Shown here: positions 35,477-48,014 of the stretch, piece by piece
Layout of the letters: the number at the start of each line of letters is the position of its first letter
How positions within the stretch are numbered: position 1 is the first letter of the stretch
From: Chengkuizengella sediminis
GTDB lineage: Bacteria > Bacillota > Bacilli > Paenibacillales > KCTC-33759
Direction: 5' to 3'
DNA length: 64,000 nucleotides
Assembly (NCBI RefSeq): GCF_010078385.1
Contig: NZ_SIJC01000006.1
Location: 248,001-312,000 of the forward strand
The notes under the pieces: generated by a model
Told to the model about the DNA's origin: nothing
The model's input: only the letters and a program-made list of their open reading frames with translations
Database searches by the model: none
Translations under genes and position numbers: made by a program

Positions 35477-36046
35477 TTATTTGATTATTAATGCTTCTGT
35501 AAAAAGTCTTACTATCGTTTTTTTATATGTATCACTCGTAATTAAAGATGCAATTTGTTCATCTTTAAATCGTTCTTTTAAAATAAAAGATGTTAAAATA
35601 CTCGAAAAAAATAGTAAACTGATTGAATCAGATTCAAAAGATTTAATCTTACCTTTTTGTTTCATGATATCAAAATATTTCACTAAAATTTTTCCATTCA
35701 TATATTTATCCGGAAGGTTAAATTTTTCTCGAAGAATGAATTTAATAATTTGCTTATTTTTGTTAAGCTCTCTTTCAACTATCGTCAAAATTCTAGATAA
35801 ATCTTCTTCTAAGTCATACACAGCTTCATTCTCTAAATAATTTACGATTAGTGGAAGAGGGGTAGTAATCATATTATTAATATGTTCAAGAATTTTTATT
35901 TTCTTACCAAATTGCCGATAAACGGTGAGTTCTTTCACCCCTACTTTTTCAGCAATTTCTTTTATAGATGTTGCTTTATATCCCTTCTCTGAAAATAATT
36001 CAAGACTTGCATTGATTATTTTTTCTTTAGTAGATAATTTATCCAA
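35477..36046 (-). CDS. TetR/AcrR-family transcriptional regulator
   Basis: A 189-aa regulator. The N-terminal helix-turn-helix (about residues 8-55: STKEKIINASLELFSEKGY, then IAEKVGVKELTVYRQF) is clear, and the C-terminal ligand domain is not assignable. The ATG at 36046 follows AAGGAG. It lies between hcp and sufC without an obvious target; the nearest upstream region is the suf promoter on the other strand, so control of suf or of its own gene is possible. Confidence 0.9.
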   Translation of the reverse strand: MDKLSTKEKIINASLELFSEKGYKATSIKEIAEKVGVKELTVYRQFGKKIKILEHINNMITTPLPLIVNYLENEAVYDLEEDLSRILTIVERELNKNKQIIKFILREKFNLPDKYMNGKILVKYFDIMKQKGKIKSFESDSISLLFFSSILTSFILKERFKDEQIASLITSDTYKKTIVRLFTEALIIK

Positions 36047-36214
36047 AATCTTTTACTCCTTACTAAATGGGATTATTTTCTTATTATATAGCATCAAATT
36101 TATTATTACTACACTAAAATAAAAACGTACAAGCACTTTCTAAACAAAAATGTATAAAAAATATAAAAAAAGACTTTATTGCAAAGAGGGGTTAAGTTAT
36201 AATAAAATTAAACA

Positions 36215-36252
36215 TTGAGAATCATTGAGAATCATTTGAGAACTATTATAAT
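36215..36252 (+). promoter_or_regulatory. suf promoter with triplicated TTGAGAATCAT element
   Basis: Three head-to-tail copies of (T)TGAGAA with ATCATT spacers run from 36215 to 36243. The middle copy gives a -35 TTGAGA (36225-36230), 16 bases from TATAAT (36247-36252). The repeat resembles overlapping Fur-type hexamers (11 of 15 matches to TGATAATNATTATCA). A regulator bound here would cover the -35, so iron or iron-sulfur-dependent repression is likely. Confidence 0.65.
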
Positions 36253-36297
36253 ATAGTTATCATTTTAAAATAAAGGATGTTGGAGGGAACATAAGCA

Positions 36298-37131
36298 ATG
36301 AGTAATTCACCAAAGTTTGTCATCGATGGATTAAAAGCGACTATCGAAAACAAAGAGATTTTAAAAGGTATCAATCTTGAGATTAACGGTGGCGAAGTCC
36401 ATGCTATTATGGGACCAAACGGTACTGGTAAAAGTACATTGGCTTCCGCAATCATGGGGCACCCAAAGTATGAAGTAACAGAAGGAACAGCAACACTAAA
36501 CGATGAAGATTTACTTGAAATGGAAGTAGACGAAAGAGCACGTGCGGGTGTATTTTTAGCGATGCAATATCCAAGTGAAATCACAGGAGTAACAAATGCG
36601 GATTTCTTACGTAGTGCAATGAACGCAAAACGTGAAGAAGGCGATGAGATTTCACTGATCAAGTTCATTCGTAAAATGGAAGGTAAAATGGGTGAACTTG
36701 AAATGAACCCTGAATTTATGCACCGTTATTTAAATGAAGGTTTCTCTGGTGGAGAGAAAAAGAGAAATGAAATTTTACAAATGGCAATGTTAGATCCTAG
36801 TATTGTGATTTTAGATGAGGTTGATTCTGGTCTAGATATCGATGCTCTGAAAATTGTTGCTGAAGGCGTAAACAACATGCGTAGTGAGGAAAGAGGTTTT
36901 TTGATTATCACTCACTATCAACGATTGCTTGACTACATTACACCAGATTTTGTACATGTAATGATGCAAGGTCGAATCGTTAAATCAGGTGGTCCAGAAC
37001 TAGCAGAACGTTTAGAAAGTGAAGGGTATGACTGGATTAAAGAAGAATTAGGCATTGAAGACGAAACTGTAGGTCAAGAAGAAGAAGAATTTAAAATGCC
37101 AATGAATACAACGGCACCTGAGTTCAAATAA
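36298..37131 (+). CDS. sufC: Fe-S cluster assembly ATPase SufC
   Basis: Cytosolic ABC-type ATPase (277 aa) of the SufBCD scaffold. Walker A is GPNGTGKST, the signature is FSGGEKKRNE and Walker B is VILDEVDSGLD. The C-terminus is extended by about 20 acidic residues. The ATG at 36298 follows TTGGAGGGAAC. It is the first gene of sufCDSUB and the first after the repeat-bearing promoter. Confidence 0.97.
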   Translation: MSNSPKFVIDGLKATIENKEILKGINLEINGGEVHAIMGPNGTGKSTLASAIMGHPKYEVTEGTATLNDEDLLEMEVDERARAGVFLAMQYPSEITGVTNADFLRSAMNAKREEGDEISLIKFIRKMEGKMGELEMNPEFMHRYLNEGFSGGEKKRNEILQMAMLDPSIVILDEVDSGLDIDALKIVAEGVNNMRSEERGFLIITHYQRLLDYITPDFVHVMMQGRIVKSGGPELAERLESEGYDWIKEELGIEDETVGQEEEEFKMPMNTTAPEFK

Positions 37132-37147
37132 GTAGGAGGAATTTTGT

Positions 37148-40081
<2,934 letters not shown>

Positions 40082-40091
40082 GATTATACCC

Positions 40092-40134
40092 AAAAAGTGA
40101 AGGAGAGATTAGAAGCTTATTCCTATTACTTTTT
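40092..40134 (+). promoter_or_regulatory. Imperfect hairpin between sufU and sufB
   Basis: AAAAAGTGAAGGA pairs imperfectly with TCCTATTACTTTTT, ending in TTTTTC. It may be an attenuator or a processing site that sets sufB expression apart from sufCDSU. Confidence 0.4.
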
Positions 40135-40217
40135 CGGGGCCCGGATTATATAAAAAAATACTAGATGTAAGTTAGGTTTAGAATTTAAGTTTAAAAATTT
40201 TTAAGGAGGTAAATGTT

Positions 40218-41615
40218 ATGGCTAAAAAAATGCCGGAAATGGAAGAATATCAATATGGATTTAGAGATGAACATAAAGCTATATTCCAAACAGGTAAAGG
40301 ATTAACAGCAGAAATTGTTACAGAAATTTCTCGCCAAAAAAATGAACCTCAGTGGATGTTAGATTTTCGCTTAAAGTCATTAGCTCAGTTTCAAAAAATG
40401 CCTATGCCTGACTGGGGCGGAGATATGGATGATTTGAATTTTGATGACATCCAATATTATGTAAAACCATCTGAGAAACAAGGGAAAACTTGGGAAGAAG
40501 TTCCATCTGAAATTAAAGAAACATTTGATAAATTAGGTATTCCAGAAGCAGAGCAAAAATTCTTAGCAGGGGTTTCAGCACAGTATGAATCTGAAGTAGT
40601 TTATCACAGCATGCAAAAAGAATTGGAAGATCAGGGTGTCATTTTTATGGATACCGATACAGCATTACGTGAACATCCAGAAATTTTAAAAGAACACTTT
40701 GCAACAGTGATACCACCTGCGGATAACAAATTTGCTGCTTTGAATAGTGCAGTTTGGTCTGGAGGAAGTTTCATTTATGTTCCAAAAGGAGTGAAATGTG
40801 AAGTACCTTTACAGGCTTACTTCCGTATTAACTCAGAAAACATGGGACAATTTGAGCGTACTTTAATTATTGCCGATGAGGGTAGTTTCGTTCATTACGT
40901 GGAGGGTTGTACAGCTCCTGTGTATAGCACAAACTCACTTCATAGTGCAGTAGTTGAGATCATCTGTAAAAAAGATTCTCGTGTACGTTATACTACAATT
41001 CAAAACTGGGCGCCAAACATTTTTAACCTAGTTACAAAACGTGCGGTTGCCGAAGAAAATGCAACGATGGAATGGGTAGATGGAAACATCGGTTCTAAAT
41101 TAACGATGAAATACCCAGCGGTTGTATTAAAAGGTGAAGGTGCAAAAGGGAATGTATTATCCATTGCCGTTGCAGGAAAAGGACAGCATCAGGATGCAGG
41201 TGCAAAAATGACTCACCTTGCACCAAACACAACTTCAACGATTGTTTCTAAATCCATCAGTAAACATGGTGGTAAAGTAACTTATCGTGGATTAACTTCA
41301 TTTGGAAGAAATTCAGAAGGCTCCAAGGCTAATATACAATGTGATACCCTCATATTGGATAATGAGTCTACATCAGATACAATTCCTTATAATGAAGTCA
41401 AAAATGATAATATTACTTTAGAACATGAAGCAACTGTATCTAAAGTTTCTGAGGATCAATTGTTCTACTTAATGAGTAGAGGATTAACTGAATCTGAAGC
41501 AACACAAATGATCGTAATGGGATTCATCGAACCATTTACAAAGGAACTTCCAATGGAATATGCAGTTGAAATGAATCGATTGATTAAATTTGAGATGGAA
41601 GGTAGTATTGGTTAA
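40218..41615 (+). CDS. sufB: Fe-S cluster assembly protein SufB
   Basis: Main scaffold subunit (465 aa) that carries the nascent [4Fe-4S] cluster. Recognisable segments are [30 protein letters not shown] and [17 protein letters not shown]. The ATG at 40218 has AAGGAGGTAAATG upstream, the strongest ribosome site of the operon. It is the last gene, followed by a terminator. Confidence 0.96.
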   Translation: MAKKMPEMEEYQYGFRDEHKAIFQTGKGLTAEIVTEISRQKNEPQWMLDFRLKSLAQFQKMPMPDWGGDMDDLNFDDIQYYVKPSEKQGKTWEEVPSEIKETFDKLGIPEAEQKFLAGVSAQYESEVVYHSMQKELEDQGVIFMDTDTALREHPEILKEHFATVIPPADNKFAALNSAVWSGGSFIYVPKGVKCEVPLQAYFRINSENMGQFERTLIIADEGSFVHYVEGCTAPVYSTNSLHSAVVEIICKKDSRVRYTTIQNWAPNIFNLVTKRAVAEENATMEWVDGNIGSKLTMKYPAVVLKGEGAKGNVLSIAVAGKGQHQDAGAKMTHLAPNTTSTIVSKSISKHGGKVTYRGLTSFGRNSEGSKANIQCDTLILDNESTSDTIPYNEVKNDNITLEHEATVSKVSEDQLFYLMSRGLTESEATQMIVMGFIEPFTKELPMEYAVEMNRLIKFEMEGSIG

Positions 41616-41630
41616 CCTTTTATTATAAAT

Positions 41631-41696
41631 AAAAAATACGTATCCTCTGAGACTGTCACGATTAGTGCCATTATCTCCTGGGTACGTATTTTTTTA
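41631..41696 (+). terminator. Terminator of the suf operon
   Basis: AAAAAATACGTATCC pairs with GGGTACGTATTTTTTT around a loop of about 35 bases. Confidence 0.75.
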
Positions 41697-41713
41697 TGGA
41701 ATTAACATATAAG

Positions 41714-41749
41714 TAAAAAAGGATATTCAAAGTTAAATATCCTTTTTCC
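41714..41749 (-). terminator. Terminator of the first VPS62-like gene
   Basis: On the minus strand, AAAAAGGATATT pairs with AATATCCTTTTTT. A near-copy of this hairpin follows the paralogue at 47950. Confidence 0.8.
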
Positions 41750-41765
41750 TGTACATCTATATAAA

Positions 41766-43148
41766 CTATTTCGTCTCAATCATTGCATCCAAATACGCAC
41801 CGCCGCTACTTGTTTTGGTATTTGTTAATACAACAGTTTCACCAGCTTGAGGTGAGATTTCAATGTAACCTAAACTATCATCTGCATTGCTTCCATCTGA
41901 GTCAAAAACCTCTAACCTTACAACCGAACCAGGTTCTCTGGCGATATAAATCGAATTGGATTCATTACTGAAATCTATGTTTGCGGCATTGTCATCGGAA
42001 CCCCAAGTTGGATAATATATTGTCCCGTCAGCTTTGGCATTATTTTTCTTCCATACTCTTTCTCCTATATATTTTTTACCATCTATCCATATATCAACAT
42101 ATAGATCATTTTCATTATTACTATCATTTGCTTTTACAGGTTGAACCCAATTAAGTGTAATTTTATGTGTCCAGTAAGAATTATAAATATATTCATAGGA
42201 GAAATCATTTCCTAAATTATTAAAATAAGCATCAAATAGATAAGCAGGATCACTTGCAAAAACACCATATCCCACAGAACCATTCTCTTTATGGTCTTGA
42301 TCTCCCCATTGCCAAGGTGTATTAGCGTTCCCATCTCCTACACTTGAGCCGAAAGAACCGAAAGTTTGAAAAGGAGTATCATTAAAACTTGTTTTATGTT
42401 CCCATAATTCATCTAAAGATAAAAAATCATATCCATACACATGTTCATAAGCAGGGGACACCTCTGTAGGGATTTCGGCTTGTCCAGTATATTCATAAAT
42501 AATAGCATCATTGCCTACATTTACATCACCTGTATAAGCTTGAATATCATGTCCATGTGGATTTGTATTTAAGGTATATTGTCCATTTGAAGAAATGAAA
42601 ATCTCAGGGTGACTTCCTTCATAAAGTTGAACTGTACCATCAATAGTTTCAAAACCCTCTGTTATCGAACTATTTGTATATTGATAAAAATCACTGTGTC
42701 TAACTGTGTTCATCCCTAAAAACTCACCGTATTCACCATTTTTTTTGATACCCAGCATGATTCCTTCTAAATCATTTTCATGAGCTTCGTTTCCAAAGAT
42801 ACCCCAATCTGGACCGTCATCACGTGGATGGTAAAAAGAATATCCAAGAAAATAATGTGTTTCTGTTTCAGAAACTGAAGTGTACACATAGGCTTCAAGT
42901 GGTTCATTATCTACCGTTTCCCATTGGTTGGTGGAAATCCAATCTCCATCTAAATCAAATCGAGTAATAAAATCTGCTTTTACATCATAATTGGGATTAA
43001 CATCATGGTATACTCTTGGTGACCAATGTTCTAACAACTGTTGATAAGATATTCCTTCGGCACTTGTTATATCATTGGGGAAAGCGCTTACTTTTTGTGG
43101 AACAAGAAGCAGACAGATCAACATAAATATAAAGATGTTTCTTTTCAA
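41766..43148 (-). CDS. Secreted VPS62/DUF946-like protein with C2-like tail, paralogue 1
   Basis: A 460-aa exported protein. The signal peptide (about residues 1-22) ends before FPND. The main domain (about 30-300) has ADFITRFDLDGDWIS, SETETHYFLGYSFYHPRDD, AHENDLEGIMLG and TVRHSDFY; this pattern of conserved Asp, His and Glu resembles VPS62-like or fungal and bacterial secreted proteins without assigned function. The last 120 residues resemble a C2-like calcium-binding beta-sandwich (DSDGSNADDSLG). The start is a TTG (43148), with AAGGGTGCG upstream. It is roughly 80 percent identical by eye to 48015-49397, the other end of the block. Confidence 0.7.
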   Translation of the reverse strand: MKRNIFIFMLICLLLVPQKVSAFPNDITSAEGISYQQLLEHWSPRVYHDVNPNYDVKADFITRFDLDGDWISTNQWETVDNEPLEAYVYTSVSETETHYFLGYSFYHPRDDGPDWGIFGNEAHENDLEGIMLGIKKNGEYGEFLGMNTVRHSDFYQYTNSSITEGFETIDGTVQLYEGSHPEIFISSNGQYTLNTNPHGHDIQAYTGDVNVGNDAIIYEYTGQAEIPTEVSPAYEHVYGYDFLSLDELWEHKTSFNDTPFQTFGSFGSSVGDGNANTPWQWGDQDHKENGSVGYGVFASDPAYLFDAYFNNLGNDFSYEYIYNSYWTHKITLNWVQPVKANDSNNENDLYVDIWIDGKKYIGERVWKKNNAKADGTIYYPTWGSDDNAANIDFSNESNSIYIAREPGSVVRLEVFDSDGSNADDSLGYIEISPQAGETVVLTNTKTSSGGAYLDAMIETK

Positions 43149-43299
43149 ATATCATCGCACCCTTCGATAAAATTATTTTACATTACTATTATATCATTCC
43201 TATTAAAAATAAATAATAGAATATAAGAATTTTTATTTCTGATTAAAGAGCTATAAAGTTGTACTAATGTTAGGAAAATCATTAGCAAATTATAAGAAT

Positions 43300-43341
43300 G
43301 AAAGAGCCGAAAGGTGAAGATGATACCACCTTTTCGACTCC
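43300..43341 (-). terminator. Terminator of the M4-Kelch protease gene
   Basis: On the minus strand, GAGTCGAAAAGGTG pairs with CACCTTTCGGCTC around a 10-base loop, followed by TTTC. The T-run is short. Confidence 0.6.
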
Positions 43342-43364
43342 TATGACATACAGATTACATGTTA

Positions 43365-45773
43365 TTATTCAAACCTAGCTGTAAAGTGATTCGATCCTCC
43401 AATTAAATAAAATGTTTCATCAATTTCTGCTAAACCAAATTTTTTCATAGAGATAGGCATATTATATTCTAAATTCATACTGACTAATTTATATTCTTCT
43501 GCGGTAGAAATGTCACCCTCATCGTTAACACCACCAAACGAATATAATTTATTATCTAATGATATAGCGCTATGATGATACTTAGGTATAAAATTGGGGT
43601 TAAAAATTTGCCATGTGTCTGTCTGTGGATTATATTCGTTATAAATATAATTAAATGAGTTAGTAATCGGTGCGCCTCCAATGATATAAATTTTCCCGTT
43701 CATTTCAACTGCTTGAAGGTGTCTTTTAGCTGCAGGCATGTTGGCTTTTGTAGTCCATGTATCCGTCTTTGGATCATATTCTTCAACTATGCGTGAAGGA
43801 TCTCCATTCGTGCCCCCAATTACATAAATTTTTCCATTCACAACTGCAATACCAAACCCACTTCTAGCCGTTGGCATGTTCGTTTTGGTACTCCAAGTAT
43901 TGGTCCTAGGGTCATATTCTTCAACTGTATTTAAAAATAGATTGCCTGTTTTTCCTCCGATAGCATAAATTTTTCCGTCCACTGCTGCTACTCCAAGATC
44001 GCTCCTAGCTGTAGGCATATTTGCTCTGGATACCCAAGTATTGGTTTCAGGATGATACACTTCATGTGCATTAAGATCTTCCTCATTGTGGTATCCACCC
44101 ATAGCATAGATTTTTCCCTCCAATGCAGTAACACCTAATTGATTTCTTTCTGTAGGCATCGGTGTCTTAGATATCCAAGTAAACGAAGGAATACCTACAG
44201 CATCAAAGGCTGCTGTCACAGTAGACACTTCTCCACTATCCTCACCATATAAATCTTTTGCTGATTGAATCACTGATGTTCGTAAATGTTGGAATGTAGA
44301 TCCCATACTTAAATATTGAGTTAACGTTCTGTAGAAAATCTCACCTAATTTTTCTTTCCCAATGCCGTTAATATTAATGTCAGAATAATAACCTCCTTCA
44401 CTAATCAAATAGGCTGCCTTGTTACTAATTCCAGCATTGTAATGTACTCCTGTATCTTCATGATATTTGGAATAATGATCTATAATTGGATCTCTCATAT
44501 TTCGTATTCCATAAGGGGGGAAAACGTCTTCACCAATGAACCAATCTGGATTTTGGTTTTCATGAAATTCAATTAATGTTGCAAATATGTCTGATATGGA
44601 TTCATTGATAGCACCTGCGTGATTAGTAGGAAATAAACCAGCTGTCATTCCTATTAATCCATGAGTATATTCATGAGCAACGATATCTAATCCAGAAGAT
44701 AAGGGTATACCGTTTTCACTATAATCACCAAAGAAAATTGCATTCCCTCCAGTTGACCGAGCACCATTATATCCATCATGAACAATAACTCTCATGAGAG
44801 CACCTTTGTTATCTATACTGTCTCGAGCGAAAACTTGTTTATAGTAGTCGTATACTACTCCTGTAAAAAAATGCGCATCCACTGCTGCAGCATCATATTT
44901 AGAATCATATATATTATCATGATCTTGCCATAGAACAAAGAGTGGATCTCTAGTCGTTAATCCATCGTAAGTGATAATCCCATTTCCTCTTGAGTTATCT
45001 TGTAAATAGTATTTGGAGTCTGAAGATAACACCGTATTTAATGTTCTTGTATGTCCAAGTCCTCCTATCCCTATCCCAACGGTGTTTTCCCCTTTAACGG
45101 AATGGATTTGATTAAATTGCGAGAGAATATCCCCAGTGAGAGTATCAACAAAATAAATCCAATTACCTAGCTCAGGATAATAAAAGTTGAAGTGGATCAT
45201 ATAGACATAATTGGCTTTATTTTCCTTTGAGTAAATGACCAATTCTGCTTTAGGTTCTTTTTCATATATGGGCTTATTATTTAAACTATCCCACAAATGA
45301 TTCTCTGCAATGTTCTTAGCTTCTTGCTGTTTTTTTATATTGTTTTGTTTTAATTTTAATTTTTTTTCTAAATCTGGGATTATTGTTCCTGAAATATTAT
45401 TTAATACTCCGTTTTTATCGACATGTGCAGTAATTCTTGCACCAAAAACAGGGATATTGTCATACACTTGCTGTAAACGAAAGAACGAATAGCCTAATGA
45501 ATCTACGAATTGTTCAACTATGATAAATGATTCTTTGGATGAATCTTTAAATTTGAGTAGGTCCTTTTTTGAATCTAAATATTGGAATAGAATGTCTTCA
45601 TGATTTTTTGATGATGGGAGCGTTAATTGACCAGAAATAAATAAAGGTTCTTCTGCTTTTTCACTTATGAAAATCGTTTCTGAAACAGTAGGTTCTAAAT
45701 TTGGATACTGAAATGGTTGATGAATGACGAACAATAGAAAAAAGCATAAAAAAAGCAGCGATAATCCTTTCAT
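43365..45773 (-). CDS. M4 thermolysin-type metalloprotease fused to a six-blade Kelch propeller
   Basis: A secreted zinc protease (802 aa). Signal peptide about residues 1-18; FTP/PepSY propeptide (about 45-225); thermolysin-like catalytic domain (about 230-530). Zinc ligands H367 and H371 with the base E368 (HEYTH), third ligand E391 (INESISD) and the proton-donor His in VHYNAGISNKAAYL are all intact. Spacing 367-391 equals thermolysin's 142-166. From about residue 533 six Kelch repeats (PTARSDLG, KIYAIGG, EEYDPRTNTW) make one propeller. M4 enzymes usually end after the catalytic domain or carry PPC-type tails, so the Kelch fusion is unusual. The ATG follows GAGAGGAG. The Kelch gene is 90 bases upstream with no terminator between. 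Confidence 0.93.
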   Translation of the reverse strand: MKGLSLLFLCFFLLFVIHQPFQYPNLEPTVSETIFISEKAEEPLFISGQLTLPSSKNHEDILFQYLDSKKDLLKFKDSSKESFIIVEQFVDSLGYSFFRLQQVYDNIPVFGARITAHVDKNGVLNNISGTIIPDLEKKLKLKQNNIKKQQEAKNIAENHLWDSLNNKPIYEKEPKAELVIYSKENKANYVYMIHFNFYYPELGNWIYFVDTLTGDILSQFNQIHSVKGENTVGIGIGGLGHTRTLNTVLSSDSKYYLQDNSRGNGIITYDGLTTRDPLFVLWQDHDNIYDSKYDAAAVDAHFFTGVVYDYYKQVFARDSIDNKGALMRVIVHDGYNGARSTGGNAIFFGDYSENGIPLSSGLDIVAHEYTHGLIGMTAGLFPTNHAGAINESISDIFATLIEFHENQNPDWFIGEDVFPPYGIRNMRDPIIDHYSKYHEDTGVHYNAGISNKAAYLISEGGYYSDININGIGKEKLGEIFYRTLTQYLSMGSTFQHLRTSVIQSAKDLYGEDSGEVSTVTAAFDAVGIPSFTWISKTPMPTERNQLGVTALEGKIYAMGGYHNEEDLNAHEVYHPETNTWVSRANMPTARSDLGVAAVDGKIYAIGGKTGNLFLNTVEEYDPRTNTWSTKTNMPTARSGFGIAVVNGKIYVIGGTNGDPSRIVEEYDPKTDTWTTKANMPAAKRHLQAVEMNGKIYIIGGAPITNSFNYIYNEYNPQTDTWQIFNPNFIPKYHHSAISLDNKLYSFGGVNDEGDISTAEEYKLVSMNLEYNMPISMKKFGLAEIDETFYLIGGSNHFTARFE

Positions 45774-45863
45774 AGATGATTTCTCCTCTCAATTTTGTTG
45801 TCCGATGATTATTCGCTTTTCTTCTTCGAAAGTATTGGTGATTTTTCCACTTCATTTTGGAGA

Positions 45864-47684
45864 TTAAGGATGATAAGTAAGATGGATTGAACCTCTACTC
45901 ATATGGATGGTTCCATTTAATACAGTAGAATCAAATTGGATGATATCTATAGGAATACTCGTTTTCAATAACCACGTATTGGTAATTGGATCATATTCTT
46001 CTATGATTTTTGAGATGTAGCCTTTATTGTCGAATCCCCCAATGGCAAGTATTTTTCCATTTAATGATTCAGCCCTAAGATGATGTCTCTCTGTAGACAT
46101 ACTGGTTTTCGTAATCCAAGAATTAGTGAGTGGATCGTATTCCTCAACTGTATTCAAAACATTCCCATTATATCCACCCATTGCAACTATTTTTCCATCT
46201 ACTACAGCGGTCCCAAAAAGAGTTCTATCCGTAGGCATATTAGCCTTTGTAGTCCAAGTATTGGTGAGCGGATCATATTCTTCAACCTGATTTGAATAGC
46301 CTTCTTTGATAGTTCCTCCGATTGCATAAATTTTTCCATTCACAACAGATATACTTAACCCATTTCTAGCCGTAGCCATATTGGCTTTTGCGGTCCAAGT
46401 ATCGGTAATTGGATCATATTCTTCAACCGTATTTAAAAAGCTTTCATTATATCCCCCAATCACATAAATTTTCTTATCCACTACAGCAACTCCATGGCCT
46501 CTTCTAGCGGTAGGCATACTTGCTTTTGTACTCCATGTATTGGTGAGAGGGTTATATGCTTCCACTGAATTTAAAGAGCTTCCGTTATATCCCCCAATCG
46601 CATAGATTTTCTCATTCACTGCAATAACAGCTGGATAGATCCTTTTTGTAGGCATGGGTTTTTTTGCCTCCCAGGTAAGTTGAGGATTAGAATTTGGATG
46701 GTAAGCAAGATGGGTTGAACCTTTAATCATATAAATGATATTATTTAATTCAACAGTATTGAATTCTGATACATTTATAGGAGCTTCACTGGATATGCTC
46801 CAAGAATCAGTGAGAGGGTCATATCTTTCTTGGGTATTTTCAATTCCACATTTATTACCAGTGACATAGATATTACCATCTAAGGTTGAAGCACTTATAG
46901 AATGCTTTGCCTTATACATACTGGCTTTAGTATTCCATGTATTGGTAAGAGGGTCATATACTTCTACTATTTTTGATGAAGGTGAAGTGTTTGTAGCTCC
47001 TCCAAAAGTATAAATTTCCCCATCAAATGCAGCAATTCCAAGGGTTCTTCTGGCTATAGGCATATAGCTTTTTATCTCCCAAGAATCAGTAAGAGGGTCA
47101 TATTCTTCAACATGATTTAAAGTAGATCCATTATATCCTCCAATGGCATATATCTTTCCATCTACTGCAACTACTCCTAGACTATCCCTAGCTGTTGGCA
47201 TACTGGCTTTAGTACTCCAAGAATCAGTAACTGGATCATATGCTTCAACTGTATTTAAAAATGTTCCACTTTTCCCCCCAATGGCATAAATTTCCCCATC
47301 AACTACAGCAACTCCAAAATTCCCCCTAGCTGTTGGCATATTGGCTTTTTTAGTCCATGTATCCGTTTCTGGATTATATTCCTCTACTTCGGAAGTGCTT
47401 TGATATCTATCACTTGTAAATCCTCCTATTACATAAGTTCTTCCATTTACTGTGGCAAATCCAACTTGATCCTTTGGCGTTAACATAGGTGTTTTTAATT
47501 CCCAATGATCATTATCATTCACTTCTTCTTTCATACCTGTGGATATTATTGATGAATCACTGTTACATGGTGGAGTGATTAATTTTTCTGGAATGAATAG
47601 AGGGTTGTTATCAATTGTTGAATTACTCAATAACAATAAAAATGAACAAAACAAAATTGATACTCCCCGGATATATCGTGCCAC
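45864..47684 (-). CDS. Secreted Kelch-repeat protein with two six-blade propellers
   Basis: A 606-aa exported protein made almost wholly of twelve Kelch repeats after an N-terminal hydrophobic signal (about residues 5-22). Typical repeats read PTARDSLGVVAVDGKIYAIGG and EEYDPLTDSW. Blades 6 and 12 are degenerate and end alike (GSTHLAYHP and GSIHLTYHP), showing two six-blade units from an internal duplication. The M4 protease downstream ends similarly (GSNHFTARFE). The start is a GTG at 47684, after GAGAGGAAG. Likely a binding module for protein or glycan; no catalytic domain is seen. Probably cotranscribed with the protease gene. Confidence 0.9.
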   Translation of the reverse strand: MARYIRGVSILFCSFLLLLSNSTIDNNPLFIPEKLITPPCNSDSSIISTGMKEEVNDNDHWELKTPMLTPKDQVGFATVNGRTYVIGGFTSDRYQSTSEVEEYNPETDTWTKKANMPTARGNFGVAVVDGEIYAIGGKSGTFLNTVEAYDPVTDSWSTKASMPTARDSLGVVAVDGKIYAIGGYNGSTLNHVEEYDPLTDSWEIKSYMPIARRTLGIAAFDGEIYTFGGATNTSPSSKIVEVYDPLTNTWNTKASMYKAKHSISASTLDGNIYVTGNKCGIENTQERYDPLTDSWSISSEAPINVSEFNTVELNNIIYMIKGSTHLAYHPNSNPQLTWEAKKPMPTKRIYPAVIAVNEKIYAIGGYNGSSLNSVEAYNPLTNTWSTKASMPTARRGHGVAVVDKKIYVIGGYNESFLNTVEEYDPITDTWTAKANMATARNGLSISVVNGKIYAIGGTIKEGYSNQVEEYDPLTNTWTTKANMPTDRTLFGTAVVDGKIVAMGGYNGNVLNTVEEYDPLTNSWITKTSMSTERHHLRAESLNGKILAIGGFDNKGYISKIIEEYDPITNTWLLKTSIPIDIIQFDSTVLNGTIHMSRGSIHLTYHP

Positions 47685-48014
47685 GAATCATCTTCCTCTC
47701 ATTAATTTGATGATTAGATCATTCAACCATAAATACTGGATTGTTATTTTCAAGCTGTTTAATAACATAAATTAATAAATTTGGTTTTGTTTTACATTAT
47801 GGTGATGGGACTAGAAAAGTCCGCCCACTTTAACATTTGAGAGAAAATTAGTTCAAATTACGGGGTAAGAATATCATGATATTTGAAGAGACCGGTTAAG
47901 TTTAATTAAAAGTGTATATTTTTAAAATCCGTACTATTAAATTCAATAAGAAAAAGGATATTCAGAGTAGAATATCCTTTCTTCCGTAACTCTATATGTC
48001 ATATGTCAAATTAA
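47685..48014. other. 330-base intergenic region between the Kelch gene and VPS62-like paralogue 2
   Basis: Contains the promoter of the leftward Kelch-protease unit and, at 47950-47981, the terminator of paralogue 2. No gene or RNA is recognised. Confidence 0.55.
47950..47981 (-). terminator. Terminator of VPS62-like paralogue 2
   Basis: On the minus strand, AAAGGATATTC pairs with GAATATCCTTT around TACTCT, followed by TTC. It is homologous to the hairpin at 41714, so the duplicated unit includes the terminator. Confidence 0.8.
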
